Shown: one piece after another, positions 18,122-27,716 of the stretch | Position numbering within the stretch: the first letter of the stretch is position 1 | How the letters are laid out: every line of letters begins with the position of its first letter | NCBI GenBank assembly: GCA_020444175.1 | Contig: JAHLLM010000008.1 | Location: 1-64,000, forward strand | DNA length: 64,000 bases | From: Desulfobulbaceae bacterium | GTDB taxonomy: Bacteria > Desulfobacterota > Desulfobulbia > Desulfobulbales > SURF-16 | Reading direction: 5' to 3' | Program-made: the position numbers and the translations under genes | Notes under the pieces: generated by a model | Databases searched by the model: none | What the model was told of the DNA's origin: nothing | The model's input: the letters and a program-made list of their open reading frames with translations, nothing else

Positions 18122-19237
18122 TTATTCTTCAGGATAATGCTTCTTCATGCAGGATGGACATATGGAATGGCTGAACCGGGCGTCGGTATGTTTTGCCACA
18201 TATGCCTCGACCTGATTCCAATAACCCTTGTCGTCTCTTATTTGTTTACAGTACGAGCATATGGGTACAATGCCCCGCAGTGTTTCTATTCTTTTCTGGT
18301 AACTGGCCACGGATAAATTGATAAGAAACAGAACGATAAGAGTGATAATGAGGCAAATGACAAGATTAATGACAAGGGTTGTGTAAATCTGTTTGATTGC
18401 TTCCTGTTCCGACTGTTCAACCACGAGATACCAGTCAAGCTCTTTGATATAGCGAATATTTGTGTGTACCAGGTAGCCGGCTTTTTTGTAGGCAAAGGAA
18501 CTCTCCGATTGTGTGCCGATCTTGTCAGCAAACAGGGAATGTTCTTGAAACTGGGAAATGTTTGTGACGCTCCTGTCAAAGTCTGACCCGGCCAGTTTAA
18601 TTTCTCCATTTGGGGCGATAAAATAAATAGTACGGTTGTATTTCTTCTGATAGTTTTCTATTAAATTTTTGACTGATTTCACCGCCAGGCCAACACCTGT
18701 GGCGCCTATATAGTTTTTGTCGTAATCGAAAACGCGATAATTTATGAAAATTGTCATTGCGTCTTTATTGGCCAGATCTTGGTCAACATTGATTTCGTAG
18801 TTTTCCGCCATATCTCTGACCCGGAAATACCAATCATCTCGTTTTTCATCAGGGGATACTTTTTTAAGTATGCCGTCAGCGTGATAGTAACGCCTTGTTT
18901 TTTCGGAAACAAAAAAACTTGTGAAGGTATTGTATTTTGTCTGGATTTCTTTGAGGTATTTGGTTATTTGCTGTTCTCCTGCTTCGCCGGCGATTACCCA
19001 GTCCCGTAAAAAGGTATCGCTTGCCATAAGGGAAGAGATGAAAATCGGCCGCAGTAAATCGTGCTGAATTTCCGAATAAATATTGTCACTTGTCAACGGC
19101 AGTTCGTTGAGGGATATCTCGGAGCGCAGTGAGGCCCTGGACACAAAATAACTGGCAAGGCTTGTCATCAAAAAACCTGTAATCAACAGAAAACTGATTA
19201 CAGGAACGAGTTTTATTTTTTCATTATTCCAAAGCAT
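18122..19237 (-). CDS. Cache-domain membrane sensor with C-terminal Cys cluster
   Basis: An N-terminal helix (about residues 9-30), an extracytoplasmic region of about 250 residues with dCache features (WYFRVRDMAENYEINVDQD, YDKNYIGATGVGLAVKSV), a second helix (about 300-325), then about 50 residues reading GIVPICSYCKQIRDDKGYW and later FSHSICPSCMKKHYPEE. The CxxC...CxxC tail occurs after PAS, GGDEF and receiver modules in related bacteria and probably binds a metal. No kinase, GGDEF or chemotaxis output domain is present, so it may signal through a partner or be truncated. The start at 19237 is preferred because AGGA lies seven bases upstream. Confidence 0.82.
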   Translation of the reverse strand: MLWNNEKIKLVPVISFLLITGFLMTSLASYFVSRASLRSEISLNELPLTSDNIYSEIQHDLLRPIFISSLMASDTFLRDWVIAGEAGEQQITKYLKEIQTKYNTFTSFFVSEKTRRYYHADGILKKVSPDEKRDDWYFRVRDMAENYEINVDQDLANKDAMTIFINYRVFDYDKNYIGATGVGLAVKSVKNLIENYQKKYNRTIYFIAPNGEIKLAGSDFDRSVTNISQFQEHSLFADKIGTQSESSFAYKKAGYLVHTNIRYIKELDWYLVVEQSEQEAIKQIYTTLVINLVICLIITLIVLFLINLSVASYQKRIETLRGIVPICSYCKQIRDDKGYWNQVEAYVAKHTDARFSHSICPSCMKKHYPEE

Positions 19238-19616
19238 ATTTTTTCCTGGGTTTATGAATCCGTCACCTACTGAGATAATAACTATAATCGACAATTACCA
19301 GATATGTCTCATTTCACCACACCTTTTTTGTGACTCGTGCCAGGAGGGTGGTTAAGGGAACAAGCCTGCTATTTCAATTGTCACGGAAAAAGCTGGTTCA
19401 CACATGACCATAGAGGTGATATTATTGCGGTTCCTTCTTTTTTCGCTGTTTTTTTATAAATAAATGACAAAAATATGAACTTGCACAAGACAATAGCAGC
19501 ACGTTTTGCAGATGTGGCGGCAGGTGAGCAAGTTTTAGTTTTATCACCGGCATGGGTTTCGATGGGCATAAATGAGAATCCGGAAAAAATGCATCATGCA
19601 TCGAACGATTAATTAA
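19238..19616. other. Intergenic region between divergent genes
   Basis: I see no gene here. The stretch is mixed in composition, with A/T-rich runs near 19430-19460 and a short palindromic patch around ATGCATCATGCAT near 19590. It presumably holds the promoters of the minus-strand Cache gene and the plus-strand phosphatidyltransferase gene, but no clear -35/-10 pair stands out. Confidence 0.3.
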
Positions 19617-19631
19617 GTGGTGAGGCAAGGC

Positions 19632-20168
19632 ATGCGATTTGTACCAAATCTTTTATCCCTCTTCCGTCTCGGCCTGGCCGTAATTTTTCCATTCTGTCCC
19701 GAGAAAATATGGATATGGCTTATTGTCGGCAGCGGCTGCAGCGACTTTCTCGACGGCTGGATTGCCAGGCGCTGGCAGGTGGCAAGCTGGCAGGGCGGGC
19801 TGCTTGATGCTGTTGCCGATAAGACCTTTGTACTGGTTGCCCTGATTACTTTTGTAACTGCCGGTAAATTTTCAGTCTGGTGGATTCCGGCAGTCATTGC
19901 CCGTGATTTACTTGTCGCCTCTGCTGCAGCTTACGCCACATATTGCAAAGCATGGGAGGCCTTCAGTCGAATGGAGGCCAGATGGTCCGGAAAACTGGCT
20001 ACAGCCGGGCAGTTTCTTCTCTTCTTAATTGTTGCCCTTGATAGCGATCTGATTCCCATTGTTCTCTGTATCACCGTTATCTTCAGTGTCGTCTCGGCAA
20101 TTGACTACGGCGTTTTGTTTGTTCGGGAGCTCAACCGGAGGGCAGAGGAAAAATCCTCTGCCCCCTGA
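19632..20168 (+). CDS. CDP-alcohol phosphatidyltransferase
   Basis: The protein has the diagnostic motif DG-x2-AR-x8-G-x3-D-x3-D, seen as DFLDGWIARRWQVASW followed by QGGLLDAVADK (about residues 38-62), and four to five hydrophobic helices. Family members exchange CMP from a CDP-activated lipid (CDP-diacylglycerol) for an alcohol such as glycerol phosphate, serine or inositol at the inner membrane; the alcohol cannot be deduced. ATG at 19632 has GAGGCAAGG upstream; a GTG five codons earlier is also possible. The gene ends three bases from the convergent end of the giant gene. Confidence 0.88.
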   Translation: MRFVPNLLSLFRLGLAVIFPFCPEKIWIWLIVGSGCSDFLDGWIARRWQVASWQGGLLDAVADKTFVLVALITFVTAGKFSVWWIPAVIARDLLVASAAAYATYCKAWEAFSRMEARWSGKLATAGQFLLFLIVALDSDLIPIVLCITVIFSVVSAIDYGVLFVRELNRRAEEKSSAP

Positions 20169-20171
20169 TCC

Positions 20172-23100
20172 TTACGGCCAGGACTGAATAGGTGTGCTTT
20201 GGGTTTGGCCTCCCTGACCAGCCTGCCCTGTTCCGGGTTGACCCGAAGCCTGTTGATTTTGGGGGGGTGCCGTGCCCTTGATGACATAAATCGAGGCAGA
20301 TTGTCCTGTTTTTAATCCCCAGTGCTGGAGTTCCGGTGTACAGCCTCCCTCAACCTTCAGGGATGCAGTATTTGGTGAAGCCGTGCCTTCATTATGGGCT
20401 GTTACCGTTATCGGAACCTTGGTGCCGGCCGGCAGTGGCAGGCCCATAAAGCCGCAGGGCGGTCCCATCGGTTCCGTGCCGCCGCAACCCGGAATTTTAT
20501 TATCCGAGTCACCCATATTAAAACCGCCGAGTACTGTATTGCCGCCCATGGTCAGGGTGACAACATCTCCATCCTGGGCGCCGTGGTCCCAGACCTTGAT
20601 ACTGACGGTGTCTCCCGTGCAGGTGACGTTCTGCAGGCCGCCCTGGCCTGCTCCTCCAGAGGTCTGTTTTTCAGCCAGTTTTATGCGGACGATTTCACGA
20701 TCCTGTCTCTTGCCTTCGTCGTCAAAAAGAGTGACGGTAAAGGTGTGGCTGCGGGCATCGAGCTTCCCTGTGTTAATCTGGAAGGATTTGGCAACTCTTT
20801 CATCTCCCTGCATGTCAAAGTTTTCGGCAAGCACGGTTTTCCCACGGTATTCAAGCTGCAGCATACGCGTGCCGTCCTTTCCTTCGGCTGCTTTAACCAC
20901 GGCATTGACAAAGAGCTGGTCGCCCTGGGTAAAATTTTTCCCTGACGATTGCGAACCAGAAGCCGCTGCCGCACCGGCTGAAACAATGCTGTCTTTGGCT
21001 TCCTTGAGGAACAGTTTTCCTATCCCCGTCCCTGTTGCAGCAGGATCAATGTTGATAAGATCAGCACGGATGTCAACCTTGCCCTTGGTAAGTCCCTTGG
21101 TGTCAAGAATTGCCGAGTGTTGAAAAGGAGCTCCTTCGCTTACAACCACATCTTCCCGGAAAAATTCAGAGCCGCCGGCGTAATAAATAATGAGTCTTTG
21201 GCTGCCGTTTTCTTCAGCAATAAGCCAACTGCCCGTAACGCTGATCTGTTCGCCAATAACAAACTGGGTGCCGACTTTACCTTTTTTAACACTGGCATAA
21301 CGAAAACCCTTGAACTCATCAGCCATTTCCCAGGAAAAAGCCAGGAGTTCCCGTGCCTCGTGGTCAATCTCGTCAGAGACTCTCAGTTCAATAACATCAT
21401 CTTTGAGACGAACTCCCCGGGGCAGCGCCGGCATATCGGAAGGGGCAGTGAAAGTCTGTCCCTTGTTGATAAAGGCTATGAACTTCCTGTCCGTAAAACT
21501 GTCGGATAAACGGTGCCACTCGGTAAGCAACGGGCCCTCATAATCTCCCACTGTAACCACGGCAGAGGCCTTCATGGGCTTACCCATAACAGGGTTTCCC
21601 GCACCTGTGTGGGAAACGGCTTTCATGTCAGTTATGGAGACAAAGTCCTTTTTCTGCTTACTCTGCACTGTCAGGGTCCCGATATTGACCAGAGATTTTT
21701 CAGTAACAGGAGCGTCTTTTGAGCCTTCATACAAAACAGGGTCACCGCTGCGCTGAGATTTACCGCTCATGGTTATAGTGTCGCCAACTTTAAACGGTCC
21801 CTGGCAGGTAATGTGAAATGGGGCTTCAAGATCAAACCACTCATTGGCACCCGGAGGTGGACAGCTGATTTTTATTTTTTCAGGTTTTTTCTTGCCTTGA
21901 GGTAAAAGTATGGCACTGACTCCTTCAATATCCAGGGCAAGCTGCACTGGTAGAGTAACAGTAAGAGGTGCCGGAGGTTTGGGGTTGACCAGCAGGTTGA
22001 ACTGGTCGCTTGACAGGGTCACACTGTTTGGGGCATTGGAGACAGTTCTGCCGTCCGGCAGGGTGAGTTCTGCCCGAATACCAACACGTTCCCCTTTTCG
22101 TTTAATAATCCAGGAGCCGACAAAGACTCCATTTTTCCAGCTGGCGGCATCATTGCCGATAAAGACTTTCAGATTGCTTTCCGGCAGAGCTCTGCCGCTT
22201 TCATCCTCCACGCGGATGGTAATGGGATCAATTTTTACCTCATAGGGTTCTACTTCAATTGTACCGACATTGAGCAGCTCTCCTTCTTTGAGAGCAGTTG
22301 TGAAAGCGCCTCCTTTTGGCTTAAACATACGCTTGTCGTCACTATAGAGCAGACCATAAATCGTCAGAGGGCGTGAGAGCAGGACGGCACTGTCATTGGT
22401 AAATTTAAATGAGCCATCAGCACCCACAGGTTGTTCCTGGGAAAAGTTGGAGCGCATGGAGCCGTCTGTCAAAACAGGTTTGGGGTCAATGCCGGCAGCA
22501 GGTACAAACTGACCTTCCACCGTGAGATTGCCTGTCTCAAAAAAAGGCAGCTTTATATCAAAACTCATCTCTGTCTGCATGGTGGCATAGTCAAAAAGTA
22601 CCTCCTTGCTTTTGTCGGAAACAGCAGGATCGGTGCGTTTTGCCATGACCCAGACTGGATCTTGATCCATGAGTCTCAGGATCAGGTTGTTTGGTGTTGA
22701 CACAGACTGCATTTTACTGTGAGCACTGATATCAGCCGTGACTTCCTTGCCGCTGCTGTCGGTTACATTGACATTGATGGTCACCGTGGTGGGCAGGGTA
22801 ATTTCAAGAGGCTTATCCAGTTTAAATATGCTTCCTGATAAGGTGATCGGGGATTTTTTGGCGACCACACTGGGACTGGGCGTATAGGTCATGCCGTAGG
22901 TGCGGACCATGGACATCTGGTTCACCTGGTAAATGATTTGACCGCCTGCCATAAACGGTTTTATTTTCTCCCCATCCTTTGGGGGATCAAAGAGCTTGTC
23001 GTTGATCCGTTTTACTTCAAGGCTGAAAATGCCAGCCTTATCAACTGTGCCGACAACGTGCTCAAGAGCAGGGTCTTTGCCGAATTCCACTGTAAATGGC

Positions 23101-26100
23101 GGGATTCCGGAAAAATCACCATGCACGATGAGCTCACCTGTCAGCGTGGCCGGGTCTGCAGTAATTGGATCAGTCTCTTTAATACTTAAGGGAAGATTAT
23201 CCTTGCCAAGGATCTGCACCTTTATTTTCTGCTTGCCTGCTGCAGACAGATGATGTTTCCAGGTTTTTTCCTTGATAACCTGATCAACGATCAGGTCCCC
23301 TTCGCTGACACCCGGTTCAAGGCCGTAAATTTCATAGCGATAGCCGGTAATCTGCTTGGCAAGGTCTCCTGATCCAACACTCTGCAGTTTCGGGGTGGCA
23401 GTGACGGAGACGGCAATCTCGCCGGCCAGGTGATAGCCCGCAGTGGGGCTGACGTCAAGCTGCACATTGAACAGTTCGCTGACAAGCTTTAAGAGATCCT
23501 GGTAGTCCTCTTCCATGTCGGTAATGAGTTTTTCAATCTGTGGTCCTCGATCAGCAGGGGTGGCTCCTGGTTTTACATCAACCGGCACATCTTTGAGCGT
23601 ATCATTACCCTTGTCGTCCTTTTGCACCTCTTTGAAGACCATCTGCTTGATTGGTTTGGAAAATTCGTCTTTTGAAACTTCGCCGACCTTGGCCTTCATA
23701 TTCTGCAGTTTATGGATCTGCAGGCGCAGCTGCAGGCAATCGCCATACAGTGGATGGTCCGGAACAATATTGAGGTCTCCCTGGGATGAGGAATACCAGT
23801 TGTAGAGCTGGCCTGTTATTTTTCTGATGGGATCAGTCCAGTCATAGGCGGAATCCGGTATCTTCGGAGGTTTGAATCCCATCTTTATAAGTATGGCCGA
23901 AATGTCGGCGCTCACCCGGTTCTGTTCGGATTTCCACTTGTCCTGCCAGTCTTCGGCAACGCTGCCAACTGCGTTAGGATCTGAGATATTCTCACTGCCG
24001 TCCGAAGGAAGGGCTTGACCGGTCAGCCATGAGACAGGGAGCGGTTTGAGATGCACGTGAAAGGGCTCAATATCCAGGGAACCCTTTTTCTTAACCAGTT
24101 TCTGGGTGGAATCAAGAATTTTCAGGGTGTTGTCATAGGTCTTTTCATACTCAAGGAGCACGTCGGTGATCTGGCCAATATTAAGCTTTGCAAGTTTGTG
24201 CACATCATCTTTGGTTTTTACGACAACGTCATAGCCAAGAGCACTTTTAATCTGATAATAGGCCTTGATAATGTTCAAGTAGGGTTCAGGAAACTCAACA
24301 GTTGGGTCAGCATCCTTATTGTTTTCGTTTTTTTCAATCCATGTCACGCATTTTTCCAGGGTTTCCCGTAACGGCTTGATGTTTTCCCACCAGTGATCAG
24401 TAATGGGTATATCCGTTTCCGGATTATATTTGGGCCCGATAAATGGGTCGGCAGAGCGGGCGATCTTGCCCCACACCTTTTTATCCAGCTCAATCATACG
24501 TTTTTTGAGTTTATCCAGCTCATCCATGTAGTCATCAGTACCAGCGTTCTGGACATCCTCTTTCATTTTCTGTTTGGCAGCCTCTTTGAGGATTTCCGGC
24601 AGCACGACTTTTTCAAGCAGAAGCTGGCGCTTGACCCAGAAATCCTGCATCAGGTACCCTAAGGTTTTCAACGTGCCGAAACGCACTCCGTCAACCCAGC
24701 TTGCTGCCCATGTTCCCCAACCCTGTTGGGAGCCGCTGGCAATCTGCACCCAGCGCTCTTTTTTCTTGGCATGGCCCTTGGGGGCAAGCTTGGTGGCGTC
24801 TTCCCGGGTGGGAACGAGTATGCCGTAGGTTGATTCCAGCCACTCCTTTGTCCAGTAACTGCTGCCAAAGGTGATGATGGGCAGGCTGATAATTGAAGGC
24901 AGATTGGTGACCGACCAACCTCCAAAAACACCGGTGATTGCCTTGGTGTCGATGTCGATCATCTTATCTTTGTCCACATAACCGCTTTTATAAGCAATAT
25001 CCATCAGGGACAGGCGGGGATTGACTTTGGTTTTGCTCTTTTTGAGCATAATGCCGTTTGGGGCTTTTTCAGGCAACAGCTTGGCCAGCTGCTTTAAGTC
25101 TTTCTCCATATATTTGTTGCTTTCTCCGTCCCAGACTTCATAGCCCACAAGTTTTGGATCTTTTGCCGGGTCACGTTTCTTGGGGTCTTTGGTCTCCTTG
25201 CCGTCTTTGTCAAAGTAGACCCAGTCACCATTTTCAAGGAGAAGTTTAAAGATTTCACCTTTTGAAGCAGACAGAGAGTACTTGTTCCACCCCCAGCTCG
25301 CGATACCATGGGCTGCGTAGGCATAGGCCAGATAGGGCTGGTAAGCCACTGTCAGGTCGTTGAGAAGTACCTTGCCAAGCTCTGTGTACAGGTTGTCGTC
25401 CATGAAACTATTGCCTGACAGGGTCGCCATGGTTGCCAGATAGCTGCCAGCCGGCAGATTGACATTGGCATACTCGGAAAGATTGATGGCATTGGCAAGA
25501 ATCTGGGACTGGATAATGGCAAGCTCCTTGGGATCCATACCCGCCTTGGAGGTCAGCTTTTTCAGGTTTTCAAAAAGTGCCTTGCCGTCAGCGGCATCAC
25601 CCCATATTTTCCAACCAGCCAAGGTCGCTTTAAAGCCCAGAAAAGCAGCATTCATTCCCGCCCGAGCACCTTTTTGAAACTGGGTGGTGTGAAGCTCTTT
25701 TGTCACCGTATTTCCATCAGCATCGGTGTAGGTGATGATGACTGGTTTTGCGGACTGCACTTCGCCCATTTCACGGATGAGCATGACCATGCGGACGGCA
25801 AGGCCCGGATCACCAGCTTCAAAGTATTCTTTTGCCCTGGTGGCCAGTGGAGCTTCCTCCCAGACAAAGAGCCGGGAAAAGGACTCAAGCATGCGCATGT
25901 CATCGGCAACATCCTTTGGCGTCAGTTGACGCTTGGCAACACGCGGCCGCCAGCCGTCCCATTCAATGCGCAGTTGTTTGTCGGAAAAATCACCCATGGC
26001 AACCTTGAGAAGATATTCATCCAGGTTGAGCCGTTTGTTGATATCGGTAATATGGTCATTGATCTGTTTATCCAGCTCTGTACGCAGATAGGTAAAGGCA

Positions 26101-27698
26101 TCGGTATGGGTGCGGCTTGTTGCTGCAGAGGTCTTGGCAACCTCAAGGGTTTGCAGAAGAAATGTGGATAAATGGGCATCATATTGGCTCTGGGGGGTTT
26201 CCGGATCCGCCTGTTTGAGGGTTTTACCGATTTCAATCTCAAGCTCCTGAACCATGTCCGGACTGATATTGGTGTAAGCAACAGCCAGGGAGTTAACGGC
26301 TTTGCGTAATTCCGGATCACTGCCGAGCAGGGTGTGGATATCAAAGGACTCAAAGTTCAGTCCCTGGGCTGTGGGACGGTTGGCACTGCGGGCCTGGATT
26401 GCCTTGGTTAGCCGATCCCTGATCAGGCCAAAATTCTGTTCATGGGCACTTATAATCAGGGTTTTGTTATATTTTTGCAGCTGATCTAAAGCATCTGCCG
26501 GGGGGCTGTAATCCTTTGAGGGAGGGTTATAGATTTTTTCAGCCATATCGTACATGGCTGAAAAGCCACCAGGCGGCGTCAACCCGAGGGTCTGCCAGGC
26601 TGCGATCATCCTGGTTGTGTACTTGGCAAGGCTCTTTAAGTCCCCTGAATGTACTTCAAATATCTGGCGGTGGTTATTGGCCATCCAGGCCATGAGTCCC
26701 TCTGAGGAAAATCCCCTGGGGGCATTTGGGTCTTTGCTGGTGTTGGCATAGTGGGCAAAGGAGATGGTGGAGCCTTCCGGGTTATTGACATCGGTTGTGA
26801 TCATTCCTTTGTCAACAGCCCATTTGTGCAACTGCTCAACAGCAAAGAGACCATTGTATTTCTCCTGGTCCGAGCTCGTCCACTCGTTCATGAAAGTGGG
26901 TTTCACAGGAATAAATTCACTCGGATGCTTGGTGCGCAGGATATCAAAGGCCTTGGTGGGAGAGAGAAATTCAATCTGTACAAGTTTTGGGTCGAGGCCG
27001 TCTGTAAAACCTAAATCCCTGGACGCCTGGATAAACTCTTCGGCAGCGGTTTTGCCGTTTAACAGCTCGGACAGCACGGGATTTTTTTCTTCAGCCCCAG
27101 GTTTGGGGAAATTGGTGACATCATCGTCGCTTGAAAACTGCTTATTGGAGTCCAGTGAAGGCATGGACTCCATATCCCTTGTTTTTGCCCAGTCAAGCCA
27201 CTCTTTATGACGGGCTGCTGTTGAGCCGACCCGCAGGGCGCTGCCAACTCCTCCCTGGTCTTTAAATCTTTCTGCCAGCCTTTTCTGGGTCCGCATGACC
27301 ACTTCATATTTCATGGCGTCAACGGTTTGAAAAAGTTGTTTGTCCTTGGCAAAACAGGCCTCGCGCATTTTTTTATACTTTGTGGCCTGGTTTTTATCGC
27401 CGGCAAAATCATTGTAATGCTGCAGCACGCCAAGGGCCGTTGCAGGGCTTGGGTTGGTGGCATATTGATGGACAGCTTCAGCAGCCCGCTGGGAAAGGCC
27501 GAGATCGGTCCACTCTTTAACAGTACTGGTGGATCTTGCGGGAATGGGTTCAAAGACGATAAAAGAATCTGCTGCAGCATGTGTCAGACTGATGAACAAA
27601 TAAAAAAGGACCGCAACCAAAGTCGCGATCCTTTTTGTATAAACGGATTTATGCCAAGAAGAAACAGGTGGTGTTCCCTGCCACAGACTCGCCATCAT
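20172..27698 (-). CDS. Giant exported protein (2508 residues) of unknown function
   Basis: The N-terminus carries a signal peptide (KRIATLVAVLFYLFISLTHA, cleavage near AAAD). Residues about 45-1400 are mainly helical, with moderately hydrophobic stretches near 785-808 and 931-948 and a coiled-coil segment (MDELDKLKKRMIELDKK, about 1055). From about 1410 the protein turns into a string of beta-sandwich-like repeats. A Cys-containing domain near 2355 (VTCTGDTVSIKVWDHG) is followed by CGG...PPCG and GGC, suggesting disulfides, and the tail is rich in Gln, Gly and Pro. No catalytic motif is recognised. AGGAG precedes the tandem ATG ATG start. It is the last gene of a five-gene operon with four lipoproteins related to CsgG/LpoB, so secretion, surface display or an envelope scaffold is likely. 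Confidence 0.85.
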   Translation of the reverse strand: MMASLWQGTPPVSSWHKSVYTKRIATLVAVLFYLFISLTHAAADSFIVFEPIPARSTSTVKEWTDLGLSQRAAEAVHQYATNPSPATALGVLQHYNDFAGDKNQATKYKKMREACFAKDKQLFQTVDAMKYEVVMRTQKRLAERFKDQGGVGSALRVGSTAARHKEWLDWAKTRDMESMPSLDSNKQFSSDDDVTNFPKPGAEEKNPVLSELLNGKTAAEEFIQASRDLGFTDGLDPKLVQIEFLSPTKAFDILRTKHPSEFIPVKPTFMNEWTSSDQEKYNGLFAVEQLHKWAVDKGMITTDVNNPEGSTISFAHYANTSKDPNAPRGFSSEGLMAWMANNHRQIFEVHSGDLKSLAKYTTRMIAAWQTLGLTPPGGFSAMYDMAEKIYNPPSKDYSPPADALDQLQKYNKTLIISAHEQNFGLIRDRLTKAIQARSANRPTAQGLNFESFDIHTLLGSDPELRKAVNSLAVAYTNISPDMVQELEIEIGKTLKQADPETPQSQYDAHLSTFLLQTLEVAKTSAATSRTHTDAFTYLRTELDKQINDHITDINKRLNLDEYLLKVAMGDFSDKQLRIEWDGWRPRVAKRQLTPKDVADDMRMLESFSRLFVWEEAPLATRAKEYFEAGDPGLAVRMVMLIREMGEVQSAKPVIITYTDADGNTVTKELHTTQFQKGARAGMNAAFLGFKATLAGWKIWGDAADGKALFENLKKLTSKAGMDPKELAIIQSQILANAINLSEYANVNLPAGSYLATMATLSGNSFMDDNLYTELGKVLLNDLTVAYQPYLAYAYAAHGIASWGWNKYSLSASKGEIFKLLLENGDWVYFDKDGKETKDPKKRDPAKDPKLVGYEVWDGESNKYMEKDLKQLAKLLPEKAPNGIMLKKSKTKVNPRLSLMDIAYKSGYVDKDKMIDIDTKAITGVFGGWSVTNLPSIISLPIITFGSSYWTKEWLESTYGILVPTREDATKLAPKGHAKKKERWVQIASGSQQGWGTWAASWVDGVRFGTLKTLGYLMQDFWVKRQLLLEKVVLPEILKEAAKQKMKEDVQNAGTDDYMDELDKLKKRMIELDKKVWGKIARSADPFIGPKYNPETDIPITDHWWENIKPLRETLEKCVTWIEKNENNKDADPTVEFPEPYLNIIKAYYQIKSALGYDVVVKTKDDVHKLAKLNIGQITDVLLEYEKTYDNTLKILDSTQKLVKKKGSLDIEPFHVHLKPLPVSWLTGQALPSDGSENISDPNAVGSVAEDWQDKWKSEQNRVSADISAILIKMGFKPPKIPDSAYDWTDPIRKITGQLYNWYSSSQGDLNIVPDHPLYGDCLQLRLQIHKLQNMKAKVGEVSKDEFSKPIKQMVFKEVQKDDKGNDTLKDVPVDVKPGATPADRGPQIEKLITDMEEDYQDLLKLVSELFNVQLDVSPTAGYHLAGEIAVSVTATPKLQSVGSGDLAKQITGYRYEIYGLEPGVSEGDLIVDQVIKEKTWKHHLSAAGKQKIKVQILGKDNLPLSIKETDPITADPATLTGELIVHGDFSGIPPFTVEFGKDPALEHVVGTVDKAGIFSLEVKRINDKLFDPPKDGEKIKPFMAGGQIIYQVNQMSMVRTYGMTYTPSPSVVAKKSPITLSGSIFKLDKPLEITLPTTVTINVNVTDSSGKEVTADISAHSKMQSVSTPNNLILRLMDQDPVWVMAKRTDPAVSDKSKEVLFDYATMQTEMSFDIKLPFFETGNLTVEGQFVPAAGIDPKPVLTDGSMRSNFSQEQPVGADGSFKFTNDSAVLLSRPLTIYGLLYSDDKRMFKPKGGAFTTALKEGELLNVGTIEVEPYEVKIDPITIRVEDESGRALPESNLKVFIGNDAASWKNGVFVGSWIIKRKGERVGIRAELTLPDGRTVSNAPNSVTLSSDQFNLLVNPKPPAPLTVTLPVQLALDIEGVSAILLPQGKKKPEKIKISCPPPGANEWFDLEAPFHITCQGPFKVGDTITMSGKSQRSGDPVLYEGSKDAPVTEKSLVNIGTLTVQSKQKKDFVSITDMKAVSHTGAGNPVMGKPMKASAVVTVGDYEGPLLTEWHRLSDSFTDRKFIAFINKGQTFTAPSDMPALPRGVRLKDDVIELRVSDEIDHEARELLAFSWEMADEFKGFRYASVKKGKVGTQFVIGEQISVTGSWLIAEENGSQRLIIYYAGGSEFFREDVVVSEGAPFQHSAILDTKGLTKGKVDIRADLINIDPAATGTGIGKLFLKEAKDSIVSAGAAAASGSQSSGKNFTQGDQLFVNAVVKAAEGKDGTRMLQLEYRGKTVLAENFDMQGDERVAKSFQINTGKLDARSHTFTVTLFDDEGKRQDREIVRIKLAEKQTSGGAGQGGLQNVTCTGDTVSIKVWDHGAQDGDVVTLTMGGNTVLGGFNMGDSDNKIPGCGGTEPMGPPCGFMGLPLPAGTKVPITVTAHNEGTASPNTASLKVEGGCTPELQHWGLKTGQSASIYVIKGTAPPQNQQASGQPGTGQAGQGGQTQSTPIQSWP

Positions 27699-27716
27699 CT
27701 CTCTCCTGTTAAAGAA

